DNA of 64,000 nucleotides from JBBIPA01 sp963775935 (GCA_963775935.1 CAVZKR010000002.1:620001-684000); one strand, 5' to 3'. Positions 25,573 to 34,764 are shown, counted from the first letter of the stretch. Made by a program: numbers and translations. The notes: generated by a model from the letters alone, not told the origin.

Positions 25573-26853
25573 TTATCTCTGAAGAAAGAAAGAGCAAGAT
25601 CGGCTCAATTGTAAGAGCAATTCGGTTGGTATCGAGGTTAAATCCGCCTCGCCCGGAGTTTCGCAAGAGCGAAACGTTATACAACGAGATGCTGAGCAAA
25701 TACTATACCCGCCTGCTTGAGGCTTCTCAGGAAGGTAAATTCATGGCTGCTCATACCGTTTTCTTCCCTGCGGAGATTCTCTATGCCATGGATATCGTTC
25801 CCATGCATACCGAAATGACCACCTGGATGACAGCGATGTTTCTTGGTGAGCAAGCAGAGCTGTTAACGGCTGGTGCCGAGCTGGGGCTGGCTCCTGAAAT
25901 CTGTTCACCCCATCGTGGACTTGCCGGCTCTTTTCTTCTCAAAGCATTGCCCCGCCCCGATGTAATACTCTGGTCGAATCTTGTCTGTGATAACACCGCT
26001 AAAAGCGGTGAACTGATCATGAAGCTCAATAAGTGCCCGGGCTTTTTCCTTGACCGTCCCTTCCAACAGAGCAAGGAAGAGATGGACTATTTTGTTGGCG
26101 AACTCAGGGCAATGATAGACTTTCTGGAACAGCAATCGGGCAGAAAGATGAACTGGGACCGTCTTTCTGAAATGGTGGCCCGGATGAATAAGCAGATTAA
26201 ACTGTTGCGGGAAATTGCCGAACTACGCAAGGCAGTTCCCTCTCCTTACCCCTTTCAGGGATTTCTAAAACTATTATCTGCTGACTATTTGTTTTCCGGT
26301 CAACCTGAGGCGATTGAATTTCTGGAAGCGCTTCGCGATGAGCTGGCTGATATGGTGAAGTCTGGTAAGGGCGCGGTGACCAAAGGAACGTTTCCGTATT
26401 ATGACGTTATTTATCCCTCCGCTGTATCTTATGGGGCATCTGGAGAAGATTTCGCAGGAATCTGGTGCGGTAAGTGTGGTTGAACCTATGTTTACCCTCT
26501 GGCTGGAAGAAGGTAACCTCGATCCATCTAAGCCGTTAGAGAGCGTGGCGAGAAAGTCGTTCCTGATTCCGGAGAGCCGTAGTATGTATGGGCCTCTCAC
26601 ACAGCGGGTGCTGGATGAGATAACTCAAAGCGCCAAGGACTACAAGGTTGATGGTGCGGTATACTGGGCGTTTATCGGCTGCCGCCATACCTGTGCCACC
26701 ATTAAGCTGGTTAAAGATACTCTCAATGAGATAGATATACCTATGTTAACCGTGGATTGTGATCTGGTTGATCCTACCATTAGCTCGAAAGAAGAGATAA
26801 ACGGAGAAATTAGAGCATTTCTTCGAGCTTCTCGAAGAACGCTAATAATGTAG
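25569..26853 (+). pseudogene. Second HgdB/BcrB-family subunit, frame-disrupted
   Basis: About 427 codons match the second HgdB-type subunit: GKFMAAHTVFFPAEILYAMDIVP, PHRGLAGSFLL, LVCDNTAKSGEL and, in the next frame, GAVYWAFIGCRHTCATIKLVKD. The first frame ends at 26483 as a short nonsense tail. The conserved continuation (FIPPLYLMGHLEKISQESGAV) is in the +1 frame, so the break lies at about 26400-26425. It has a GTG start overlapping the previous stop. With the preceding gene it would form the two-subunit active-site half of the enzyme. As written, the product is truncated before its C-terminal domain. Confidence 0.78.
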
Positions 26854-26855
26854 CT

Positions 26856-27656
26856 ATGGAAAGTAAAAAAGCTGTAGGTCTGGATGTAGGCAGCCAGACT
26901 ACTAAAGTTGTTATCTTAGATAGTACCAGCGTTTTAGCCGCGCACATCATCCCTTCCGGAGACGATGTCGAACAGGGCGCCAGAGCTGCCCTGGAGCAGG
27001 CTTTACAAAAAGCAGGCATTCAGTACGATGGCAATCTCTTTATAACTGCTACTGGAACAGGTGCTAAATCGGTATCGTTCAGTCATCAGCAGAAAGGGAT
27101 TACCACCTGCCTGGCGCGGGGTATTCACCAACTGCTTCCTTCGGTACAGTTAGCCATTGATATGGGGGCAGAAAGCAGTACCGTAATAAAGATTAATGAG
27201 AGAGGTCGCCTCAGTGACTATGCCAACCATGATAAGTGCGCTGCTGGCACTGGTATGTTTCTGCAGCAGATGGCCAGGCTGATGCAAATGTCATTGGAGG
27301 AGATGTCTGCAGCCTCTTTCAAGGCGAAGAGCCGTGCCGATATCACTAATACCTGCGCTGTTTTTGCTGAGTCCGAGGTTATTTCGCATGTTCACCGTGT
27401 TCCTCCTACTCCCAAGGAAGATATTATCGCTGGTATTTTTTACTCTGTGGTAAGCCGTATGATGACACTGTGCAAGAGAATTGGCATCAAGAAGGACGTA
27501 GCGGTTACCGGGGGTGTCGGTTTGAATAAAGGACTTGTACATATATTTGAGGAGGAGTTCGGGTTCAGTCTACTGGTGCCCGAAACACCACAGATGGTAG
27601 CGGCACTGGGTGCAGCTATTTTATCGAAAGAAAGTCTGGAAAAGAGGATTGCCTAA
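26856..27656 (+). CDS. Acyl-CoA reductase/dehydratase ATPase activator (BadF/BcrD/HgdC family)
   Basis: The protein has 266 residues and is the only intact gene of the four. ASKHA-fold ATPase motifs are present: GLDVGSQTTKVVILD (phosphate 1), AIDMGAESS (phosphate 2) and TGGVGLNKG (adenosine). The Cys pair that binds the dimer-bridging [4Fe-4S] cluster is visible in KCAAGTG and NTCAVFAESEV. Such proteins hydrolyse ATP to drive low-potential electrons into the HgdB-type subunits. It lies two bases after the previous stop and three before the next gene. Having two activator genes next to two HgdB-type genes matches the class I benzoyl-CoA reductase arrangement more than a simple hydroxyacyl-CoA dehydratase. 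Confidence 0.87.
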   Translation: MESKKAVGLDVGSQTTKVVILDSTSVLAAHIIPSGDDVEQGARAALEQALQKAGIQYDGNLFITATGTGAKSVSFSHQQKGITTCLARGIHQLLPSVQLAIDMGAESSTVIKINERGRLSDYANHDKCAAGTGMFLQQMARLMQMSLEEMSAASFKAKSRADITNTCAVFAESEVISHVHRVPPTPKEDIIAGIFYSVVSRMMTLCKRIGIKKDVAVTGGVGLNKGLVHIFEEEFGFSLLVPETPQMVAALGAAILSKESLEKRIA

Positions 27657-27659
27657 GAG

Positions 27660-28719
27660 ATGATAGTTGCTGGTATCGATATTGGTTCCAGGGCAGCAAA
27701 AGGCGTAATTCTTAAAGACGACGAGATTCTGACCTGGTTTATAGGAGATACTGGGCCGGAAAGCGTGAAAACCTCCGAGATGGTGATGGCTGAGCTGCTG
27801 AAATCGTCGGGACTGTCCCTGAAAGATATTAACTATGTCGTGGCGACTGGGTATGGGAGGGTTCTGGTGCCCTTTGCCAATGAGAATGTCTCCGAGATAA
27901 GCTGTCATGCCCGTGGCGTGAACTACTATTTCCCCTCGGTGCGCACTATCCTCGATATGGGGGGGCAGGACTGTAAGGCGATCAGCGTTGATGAAAAGGG
28001 GCAGGTGACTAACTTCGTTATGAACGATAAATGCGCTGGTGGCACCGGCCGTTTTCTGGAGATGATTGCCGAGGTGCTCAATCTTCCATTGACGAAGATT
28101 GGTGAGGTATCCCTGGAATCCAAACACAGCCGTTCCGTTTAATACTATTTGTGCTGTCTTTGCTAAATCCGATGCCATCAATAATCTGCGAAAAGGTATT
28201 GCCAAGAGCGATATCCTGGCTGGTTTACATGAAGCGATAGCGACCCGCTGTCTTAACTTGTTGAAGCGCGTGAGCATTCAGAAAGATTTCAGCATCAGCG
28301 GCGGTATTTCTAAGAATAAGGGCATGGTAGCCAAGATTAAGGAAAAGGTGGGGATGGAGCCGATGCTCTCGGAAGACCCGCAAATCATCGGAGCTCTGGG
28401 TGCGGCTATCTTCGCTAAGGAACGGCTTAAGGGGGTGGCTATCGGGGGGATGAAGGTAAACTACGGTTATTCCGATGGCACCGGGGAATATTTTATCACT
28501 ATCGATACCGTGAAATGCGATGGCTGTGGCGAGTGCGTCAAAGCCTGTCCGGCAGGGCTCTTTGTTCTTGCCAATGATGAAGGCGGCAAACCGAAAGCGG
28601 CAGTGAAAGAAGAGTTGAGAAAGAAAATAGCCATTGCCTGTCCCGGTTTCCGTAGCTGTGGCCGTCAGGTAAATTGTCATAGTGTCTGTCCCAAAGATGC
28701 TATAAGCCATACCTGGTAA
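27660..28719 (+). pseudogene. BcrA-like ATPase fused to a C-terminal ferredoxin domain, frame-disrupted
   Basis: About 353 codons. The N-terminal ASKHA motifs are GIDIGSRAAKGVIL and ILDMGGQD. Cluster Cys lie in KCAGGTG and, after the break, TICAVFAKSD. The adenosine motif is SGGISKNKG. The C-terminal domain carries a [4Fe-4S] ferredoxin motif (CDGCGECVKACP) and further Cys (CHSVCPKD), so the electron donor is fused to the ATPase. The frame shifts by +1 around 28126-28136 (ESKHS to VPFNTICAVF); without it the first frame stops at 28142. The fusion is notable, since the donor is usually a separate ferredoxin. Confidence 0.78.
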
Positions 28720-28832
28720 AAACCATTGGATTTCCGCCCAATTATATGCTCCCGGGGAATATTATTGGCAAGATGATGGCTATAGGGAAAGAGCTGAAAA
28801 GCGGGGGATAGTACCTGCTTGAGGCAACGACG

Positions 28833-29579
28833 CTAGTCTTGTTGCCACTGGATGACTTTGCTTGACCAGGCTTCTGCTATGGCTGCTTCCAGCGATGCCT
28901 GCTTCAACTCTCGGATGTTCAGCAGTGATTCCATAGCGCGAGAGTCGAGCTTTTTCAGGTACTGGCATTGCTCACGGAATGAGCGTATGGTGAAGTTCTC
29001 ACCTCCATAGTAGAGGTAGTCCACCTGTGTCAGATATGGTTCCACTATTTCACGCACGTGCATGCAAACGCGAGTAAAGAAGAGCTCTATTTGCTTGTCA
29101 CGGTGCCGCTCAAAGCGGTGCGCTGAAGAGCCGCCTTTTTTATGGCGGGAATGCACCAGGCCAGTGCCGACTTTGCTGGCGGAGAGTTTGTCGTTTTGAA
29201 ATATTCCGATGGCATAAGCCCCCAGGCGCACCAGCACCAGCGCAATGGTAAGCTCCTGGCTCATCATTGTGCGCAGGACATCGATATCGTATCCCTGCAC
29301 AATGAGGTTTTCCTTGATAATGAATGGTGGTACTATGAGATAGCGGTGCTGCTCACCCCAAAAGAGTGCGGCGCCTGTGGTTGATTTGCTGATTTCACTG
29401 GCGATATCGGGTAATGCTGGCTCCTGTTTCAGCACCACACCCAGCGTTTTTTCGATTTCCGACGGTGGCATCCCGCGAGGCAGGTAGACAGAAACACCGG
29501 TATCGCTGGCTGTGTCCACTTCATCCAGCAGGCGGAGCATCTGGCGCTTTTTCAGTCGACGGGTAGTTGGTGTAAGCAT
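28833..29579 (-). CDS. VLRF1-family (Vms1-like) putative peptidyl-tRNA hydrolase / release factor
   Basis: The protein has 248 residues. The central segment VLVRLGAYAIGIFQNDKLSASKVGTGLVHSRHKKGGSSAHRFERHR (split here only by reading; residues about 115-160) has the layout of acVLRF1 proteins, related to eukaryotic Vms1/ANKZF1 and eRF1 domain 2. These cut nascent chains from tRNA on split large subunits. Where relatives usually have Gln after the GG-x-S turn, this protein has Ala-His (GGSSAHRF), so activity is uncertain. It lies six bases behind mutS2, whose product splits collided ribosomes in Bacillus; the pair makes functional sense. The family call is from pattern recognition, not a search. 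Confidence 0.65.
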   Translation of the reverse strand: MLTPTTRRLKKRQMLRLLDEVDTASDTGVSVYLPRGMPPSEIEKTLGVVLKQEPALPDIASEISKSTTGAALFWGEQHRYLIVPPFIIKENLIVQGYDIDVLRTMMSQELTIALVLVRLGAYAIGIFQNDKLSASKVGTGLVHSRHKKGGSSAHRFERHRDKQIELFFTRVCMHVREIVEPYLTQVDYLYYGGENFTIRSFREQCQYLKKLDSRAMESLLNIRELKQASLEAAIAEAWSSKVIQWQQD

Positions 29580-29585
29580 TACTAT

Positions 29586-31943
29586 TCACAATTGAACAAT
29601 GGTCACGCCATCGCCGCCTTCTCCTTTTCCGCCGGGCTGAAACGATTTTACCAGCGGATGAGAAGCGAGCATGTCTCGCACCACCTGGCGCACGGTGCCG
29701 GTGGCGTAGCCATGAATAATGCGAACCTGGCTTAACCCGGAGAGAAAAGCGTCATTGAGATACCTGTCGAGCAAATCCGATACTTCGTCAGCGCGTTTCC
29801 CTCTGAGGTCAAGCTCCAGCGAATGTAAGGTTCGACTCTGCCGTTTGGTAACCTGTGGGAAGCTGTAAGAGCCATCCCCGGCTGTTGCTTTTATCTTTTC
29901 TACTTCAGACAAGCCTGCTCTCAGTTTAAAATTGCCGATTTGTAGTTCAAGCTCATTGCTCTGTTCTATCAATGCCAGGACGGTTCCTTCCAGGTTTTTA
30001 TCGATAAGCCGCACTCTATCGCCCACGGATATGCTGCTCTGTGACAGCTCAGCGGTACGGCTGTTTTTTGCCTGCCATGCCTGGCTGCCCATCTGCTCGT
30101 GCACCTGTTCCAGCGCTTTTCGGGCATGTTCTATGCTTTCCTTCTTTTTGGCTTTTCTCAGTTCCGATTCTGTCTCACGGATCAGCCTTTGCAGGCTGGC
30201 AGCATCCTGGAGCAGTTTGTCTTTCACCTCTTGCAGGATAATCCGCTCCTGTTCTTTGAGCCTCTGGCTTTCCTGCTCCAGGTGATGGTTAAGCTCCTCC
30301 GCCTGCTTTTGTTCTCTTTCCAGCTCGCTGGTCAGAGATTCCAACTTCTGCTTTTCTCGTACCAGGTCTGTAAGCAAGTCGTCCATCTCCTGCGAGCCCC
30401 GTGAGATCATTTCTCTAGCAGCAGCTATGATTTCGGGTGATAGGCCCTGTCGCGAAGCGATAGATAGGGCATTGCTTCGTCCGGGAATACCGATGGTCAG
30501 ATGGTAGGTTGGAGTCAGCGTGGTGGGTTCGAAGTCCAGAGAAGCATTCTGTATGCCTGGTGTGGTATGAGCGAAGGCTTTAAGGTCGCTGTAATGCGTT
30601 GTGGCAATAGTCAGGGTGTTTCTTGCCAGGAAATGAAGCAGAATAGCTCTGGCAAGGGCTGAGCCTTCGCCGGGGTCAGTACTGATGCCAAGCTCGTCGA
30701 GGAGCACCAGGCTATTCTGTGTGGAATCCCGGATGATATGCACGATATTGCTCATATGCCAGCTGAAGGTGGAGAGTGCCTGCTCGATGCTCTGCTGGTC
30801 GCCGATATCGGCAAATACATTATCGAAAACGGGGATACAGCTTTCCTCCGAAGCGGGTACGGGTATTCCTGCCTGTGTCATCAGAACGAGCAGCCCCATC
30901 GTTTTAAGAGCTACGGTCTTACCTCCGGTATTCGGTCCAGTGACGATGAGAGTAGAGAAATCGCGACCTATCTCTATATCGAGCGGTACGACCTTACCGC
31001 GCAGCAGCGGATGTCTGGCTTTGACCAGTTTCAGTACAACTGATTTGCCATCATGTTTAATTGTTATTACCTCAGTACCCTTCACTTTCTCAGCATACCG
31101 GGCTTTAGCCAGCGCCAGGTCTATTTCGGCTACCAGAACTACGTTGCGACAGATATCTTCCTCGTTGGCGCCAATCTGGGTGCTGAGCGATGCCAGAATC
31201 CTGTCCACTTCTTGTTTTTCCCCGATAACGCATTGCCGCAGCTCATTGCCCATTTCCACGGTTTCCCACGGCTCCACGAATATGGTGGCGCCGGTATTTG
31301 AGATGTCATGGACAATGCCCTTGATTTCCCTGCGGAAATCAGCTTTCACCGGGATAACATATCGTCCTTCACGTTCGGTGATAAATGGCTCTTCCTGGAT
31401 GAATTTCTGTCTGGTCTTGGACTTGAGCATTGCGTCCAGTTTCTCATGTAAGCGCTGACGCGTTTCTCTTACTTGCTGTCGCAAGTCAGCCAGTTTTGGT
31501 GAAGCTGAATCGGCTATCTCTCCTGTTGAGGTGATGCACCTGCCGATTTCCTCTTCGATTTTGGTTTCCTCTACTATCTGACCGGCAATGTCCCAAAGCG
31601 CAGGGAATTCCTGGAATTGTTTTTTGAGGTTGTTATATACGACGCGAGCAGCGGCCAGGGTATCACGAATTTCCAGGAGCATTTTGGGGTCAAGGGTTTT
31701 ATCCTTGGCGGCCATCCTCACCGCTTCGCGGACATCGTGAGCGCCGCCGATGGAAAACCCTGGCTTAAGGGAGAGGAGATGGCGCGCCTCTGCTGACTGC
31801 TTTAACAACAGGGCGACAAGTTCAGCATTTGGTGATGGCTGTAAACTGAGCGCCAGTTCCCGGCTGGTAGAAAAAGAGGTAAAGCCAGCCAGTATCTCTC
31901 TTACCTTGGGAAATTCCAGCATCTCAAGGCTGTTGCTATTCAT
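29586..31943 (-). CDS. mutS2: MutS2 ATPase with C-terminal Smr domain
   Basis: The protein has 785 residues, the normal MutS2 length. It lacks the mismatch-recognition domain of MutS. Walker A GPNTGGKTV and Walker B LVLLDELG are present, with the MutS-type STFSWHMSNI segment between them. A long coiled coil (about 515-620) leads to a linker and the Smr endonuclease domain (LDLRGKRADEV; HGYATGTVRQVV). MutS2 was long linked to recombination suppression; in Bacillus it binds collided ribosomes and splits them. It is first gene of a two-gene unit with the VLRF1-like gene. Confidence 0.95.
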   Translation of the reverse strand: MNSNSLEMLEFPKVREILAGFTSFSTSRELALSLQPSPNAELVALLLKQSAEARHLLSLKPGFSIGGAHDVREAVRMAAKDKTLDPKMLLEIRDTLAAARVVYNNLKKQFQEFPALWDIAGQIVEETKIEEEIGRCITSTGEIADSASPKLADLRQQVRETRQRLHEKLDAMLKSKTRQKFIQEEPFITEREGRYVIPVKADFRREIKGIVHDISNTGATIFVEPWETVEMGNELRQCVIGEKQEVDRILASLSTQIGANEEDICRNVVLVAEIDLALAKARYAEKVKGTEVITIKHDGKSVVLKLVKARHPLLRGKVVPLDIEIGRDFSTLIVTGPNTGGKTVALKTMGLLVLMTQAGIPVPASEESCIPVFDNVFADIGDQQSIEQALSTFSWHMSNIVHIIRDSTQNSLVLLDELGISTDPGEGSALARAILLHFLARNTLTIATTHYSDLKAFAHTTPGIQNASLDFEPTTLTPTYHLTIGIPGRSNALSIASRQGLSPEIIAAAREMISRGSQEMDDLLTDLVREKQKLESLTSELEREQKQAEELNHHLEQESQRLKEQERIILQEVKDKLLQDAASLQRLIRETESELRKAKKKESIEHARKALEQVHEQMGSQAWQAKNSRTAELSQSSISVGDRVRLIDKNLEGTVLALIEQSNELELQIGNFKLRAGLSEVEKIKATAGDGSYSFPQVTKRQSRTLHSLELDLRGKRADEVSDLLDRYLNDAFLSGLSQVRIIHGYATGTVRQVVRDMLASHPLVKSFQPGGKGEGGDGVTIVQL

Positions 31944-32022
31944 ATTTTTCCTTTAGTAACAGCCTAAAGTGTAAGCTAGCGTATCTTCGATTGCAAGTGA
32001 GTCAGCTTTGACCGCTATTAAT

Positions 32023-32070
32023 AGCTACCCCAGGAACCGTTTTTGCCCAGGCTAGGCTCCTGGGGTAGCT
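32023..32070 (-). terminator. 13-bp stem hairpin between the small membrane gene and mutS2
   Basis: AGCTACCCCAGGA (32023-32035) pairs perfectly with TCCTGGGGTAGCT (32058-32070). It lies 12 bases past the end of the composite minus-strand gene and upstream of mutS2. A T-rich flank exists only on the plus-strand side, so efficiency on the minus strand is uncertain. Confidence 0.6.
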
Positions 32071-32081
32071 TATTTTGCTTG

Positions 32082-32535
32082 TTACCCCTTTGCGATTTTA
32101 ACAAGGGCAAAACCGGTCGCTCCGAGAGCGAGACCGTTAATAATCATGAAAGCGCCTGAACCGAGGACTACAGGTAATTAGACCAAAGGTTGCTACCGCC
32201 AGATAGAGATAATTTTCCAGGTTCAAAGCCTGTGCATAGGTGAGCTGTTTGGGATTGGTTGGGTCATACTGCTTTCCACCGAGCAAATCTCCATAGGTTG
32301 GGGATATACCATGCCTGTGTTCTCTCACGGTATTCCCGGCTTTTTCCGCTTTCTCGGCGCTGTCTATTGTCGTCTTTTGGCCGTCAATATCGAACGTGAT
32401 TTTCTCCTCTGCCATGGCGCTTAGCATCCATGACTGTTTGCTGAATCCCTGCTGGAGAAATACGATGCCCATGACCAGTGATACCACCGCCAAGACTATG
32501 ACTGCGATACCAAGATACCCGATTTTCTTGTTCAT
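32082..32535 (-). pseudogene. Small two-helix membrane protein with +1 frame disruption near the C-terminus
   Basis: The uninterrupted frame gives 132 residues (stop at 32137): a TM helix at about 8-30, a polar extracellular loop (FDIDGQKTTIDSAEKAEKAG, YGDLLGGKQYDP), and then LENYLYLAVATFGLIT, which dissolves into an Arg-rich nonsense tail. Shifting +1 near 32165-32175 instead continues as VVLGSGAFMIINGLALG...VKIAKG, completing a second membrane helix with a basic end. I therefore consider the gene broken, or the sequence to carry a one-base insertion. The family is not known to me. Confidence 0.6.
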
Positions 32536-32557
32536 TTCTTTCTTCCCCCTTCTCCTT

Positions 32558-32596
32558 AATGGGTGAGCTTTTTAAGCTTGCTCATGCTTACCCATT
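32558..32596. promoter_or_regulatory. Interrupted inverted repeat upstream of the small membrane gene
   Basis: AATGGGT (32558-32564) pairs with ACCCATT (32590-32596), with inner GAGC/GCTC arms. It is 22 bases upstream of the ATG at 32535 and could be an operator or a transcript hairpin. The rest of 32597-32766 shows nothing recognisable. Confidence 0.35.
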
Positions 32597-32766
32597 GGAC
32601 ACAATGCTAGCGCAGTACATAGCTATTGTATGCGACTTAAGTCCCAAATTTTGTTATCGTTTTGGAGGTAGCTCAAGACGAGGATAGCAGGAGTTTGCTA
32701 TTTGACATAATCTGAGGATTTTATTGATAAGAACTAAGGTGAGAAGCAAGGCAGTGTATTTGTTTG

Positions 32767-33603
32767 CTATTTGATTTCGGTAATTTTGCCGTATAGTTCG
32801 GGGCGGCGGTCACGCATGAAATTAGTCTTGACTTCGCTATTTTTAAACGTGACCTGTTTCTGTCTGGCATCGGACGGGTTCACTTCAGCATAGATAGTTA
32901 CCTCTTCGTCATCGCCGGCCTGGGCAAGCGTTTCTCCCTGGGCATCGATAATCTTGCTGTTGCCGATGAATCTGGTGCCGCGTTCTTTTCCGACACGGTC
33001 TACCGCCACGAGATGCACCTTGTTCTCATAAGCACGGGTGTTCATGACATATGCGGGCACCTTTTCTCTGCCCTCCGGCCAGTTGGTGGGAAGGACCAGG
33101 ATATCTGCTCCCATAAGGGTCATCACCCTTGCGCTCTCCGGGAAATGGCTGTCATAGCAGATATGAAGTCCGATATTGCCCAGTGGCGTTTTGTGGACTT
33201 CAAAGGGTCTATCGCCGCGGTCGATAAAGCGGTCGATGCCCAGAAACGGGAGATGGTTCTTGCGGTAGTTCCCCACCAGTCCTTTCGGACCTATCAACAC
33301 CGCTGCGTTGAAGCATTTATCCGCATCTCTTTCCAGCATACCGATGACGATGTAGACTCCGAGCTCCTTGCAGCAGGCTGCCAGCGTATTGGTGCTGGGA
33401 CCGGGAATCGTTTCTGCATATGGCATCGCCTCTTCACGGCTGGAAAACACATAGCCAGTCAGGGCGCATTCCGGGAACACGATGAGGTCAGCGCCGTTCC
33501 CGGCAGCGACCTTTGCTTTACGCAGTATGGCATCCAGATTTCTTTTGTTGTGCAGTATCCTGGGATTCATTTGCACTGCTGCTATTTTCACTTTGCTGCG
33601 CAT
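32767..33603 (-). CDS. Nitrilase-superfamily carbon-nitrogen hydrolase
   Basis: The protein has 278 residues, typical for the family. The catalytic triad can be read: Glu in VFPECALTGY, Lys in NYRKNHLPFLG and Cys in HICYDSHFPE. Members hydrolyse amides or N-carbamoyl amines in the cytoplasm; the exact branch cannot be fixed by eye. The start MRSKVKIAAVQMNP is standard for the family. It is monocistronic, with the small ORF at 33661-33813 58 bases upstream on the same strand. Confidence 0.88.
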   Translation of the reverse strand: MRSKVKIAAVQMNPRILHNKRNLDAILRKAKVAAGNGADLIVFPECALTGYVFSSREEAMPYAETIPGPSTNTLAACCKELGVYIVIGMLERDADKCFNAAVLIGPKGLVGNYRKNHLPFLGIDRFIDRGDRPFEVHKTPLGNIGLHICYDSHFPESARVMTLMGADILVLPTNWPEGREKVPAYVMNTRAYENKVHLVAVDRVGKERGTRFIGNSKIIDAQGETLAQAGDDEEVTIYAEVNPSDARQKQVTFKNSEVKTNFMRDRRPELYGKITEIK

Positions 33604-33660
33604 GGCGTTCCTTCCTCTCGTGCTTTATGGTAGTGAAAAGCATAGTACTACGAGGTGTAT

Positions 33661-33813
33661 TCACTCCAGATCTTTGGTTAATTTCTCAACTGAGTCAAAT
33701 ACCTTTACACGTCCAGCTTTGATATCGTCATCAGCCGCTTGTTCCCCCTCCTGCCACTTTTTCGTCCAGAAATAAGCCTGATTTTTATCGACTAATCTCT
33801 TCGGTATGAGCAT
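33661..33813 (-). CDS. Short antitoxin-like protein (50 aa)
   Basis: The product reads MLIPKRLVDKNQAYFWTKKWQEGEQAADDDIKAG...SVEKLTKDLE when pieced together. The W-x-x-x-W-Q-x-G-E-x-x-A-D-x-D-I-x-A-G-R pattern resembles the C-terminal tail of AbrB/MazE-like type II antitoxins, but the N-terminal swapped-hairpin DNA-binding domain is missing. No toxin gene is adjacent and no Shine-Dalgarno is visible. It is either a trimmed remnant or a stand-alone short form. Confidence 0.45.
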   Translation of the reverse strand: MLIPKRLVDKNQAYFWTKKWQEGEQAADDDIKAGRVKVFDSVEKLTKDLE

Positions 33814-34209
33814 TGCTATATATTACGAAATTACTATATTGCTAATTTTCTTAATTGTCAAAATTTTGTTGGCTCGTTTCTTTGCGAGGCCAAACCTATA
33901 GCTTTAAACTTTGGAGGCCGTCCTGGCGAGCCACGGGAGTCCTGGGGTAAGCCACGTAGCTTCAGCCCTACAACTGTGAAGCTAAGCGTGCTAACAATAA
34001 GAAGCATTAAATGTTTGTATGCAGGTGTAAGACATTAACGTGCTCTGGGTTCACCGTGGCGCTCGCGGTGATTCGCCTGTGCTCAGTGCCTGTACTTAAC
34101 GCCTCACGGGAATTTTGGGGTCAGCACTGGGGTGGCGTGGGAGACATGAAGTATTTCATTTAGCTTTGGTCACATGTATAATAACTGATATAAAAGCGTG
34201 GAGGATGGG
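33814..34209. other. Intergenic stretch without recognisable gene
   Basis: About 396 bases. The left third is AT-rich. A hairpin TAGCTTCA (33957-33964) / TGAAGCTA (33977-33984) with outer CACG/CGTG arms is present. The stretch 34020-34140 is more GC-rich but contains no plausible gene. A Shine-Dalgarno (34200-34204) belongs to the next gene. Confidence 0.6.
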
Positions 34210-34764
34210 ATGCAACAAACGTATTATTGTCCCACATGCCGAGCACCTGTGCCTTATGGTGCTCAGTTTTGTCAATATTGTGGTAATCAATTACATTGGC
34301 AATCACAGTCAAACCCACCACCAATATACCAGCAACCTCCATCTTATCAACAGCAGCAAGTATATTATGGTTATAGAGCAGAAGAGTCAAAACGAAAAAG
34401 GAATATTTGGGTTTTAATTGTAGTTTGTCTAATTACTGTTTTTATAGGGGTAATTTATTTTACTTTAAATGGTTCTACACAATCAGACCAACTGCAGATA
34501 ATTAACCATAAAATGAATAAGGATGATTACGGGGTAAAAGTTACTGGCACAGCAAAAAACGTCACCTCTAGAAACCTCTTTGCGCGGGTTAGTATAAAAT
34601 ACTATGATGCATCTGGAACATTAATCGATTCAGGTGTTGCTTACACAGAGCGACTAGGGGCTGGTGAGACTTGGAATTTCGAAACGACAGGGCTAAAAGG
34701 AGAAAAAGCTGCTAAAGTTGCTCGATATGAAATAAGTGGGAGAGATTCATTTATTAGAGACTAA
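34210..34764 (+). CDS. Zinc-ribbon, single-span protein with FxLYD-like domain
   Basis: The protein has 184 residues. The ATG at 34210 (MQQTYYCPTC) is preferred over the upstream GTG because GGAGG lies at 34200-34204, five bases away. An N-terminal zinc ribbon (CPTC...CQYCG) is followed by a Gln/Pro/Tyr-rich linker, a TM helix (about 70-92) and an extracellular FxLYD-type beta domain (VKVTGTAKNVTSRNLFARVSIKYYDASGTLIDSG). Base composition is more AT-rich than neighbouring core genes, consistent with recent arrival. Function is unknown. Confidence 0.75.
   Translation: MQQTYYCPTCRAPVPYGAQFCQYCGNQLHWQSQSNPPPIYQQPPSYQQQQVYYGYRAEESKRKRNIWVLIVVCLITVFIGVIYFTLNGSTQSDQLQIINHKMNKDDYGVKVTGTAKNVTSRNLFARVSIKYYDASGTLIDSGVAYTERLGAGETWNFETTGLKGEKAAKVARYEISGRDSFIRD

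Noticed and set aside
24402..28719. Programmed ribosomal frameshifting as the explanation for the three breaks
   Set aside because: No common slippery codon, stop-codon context or downstream structure could be seen at the three sites; mutation or sequence error is simpler.
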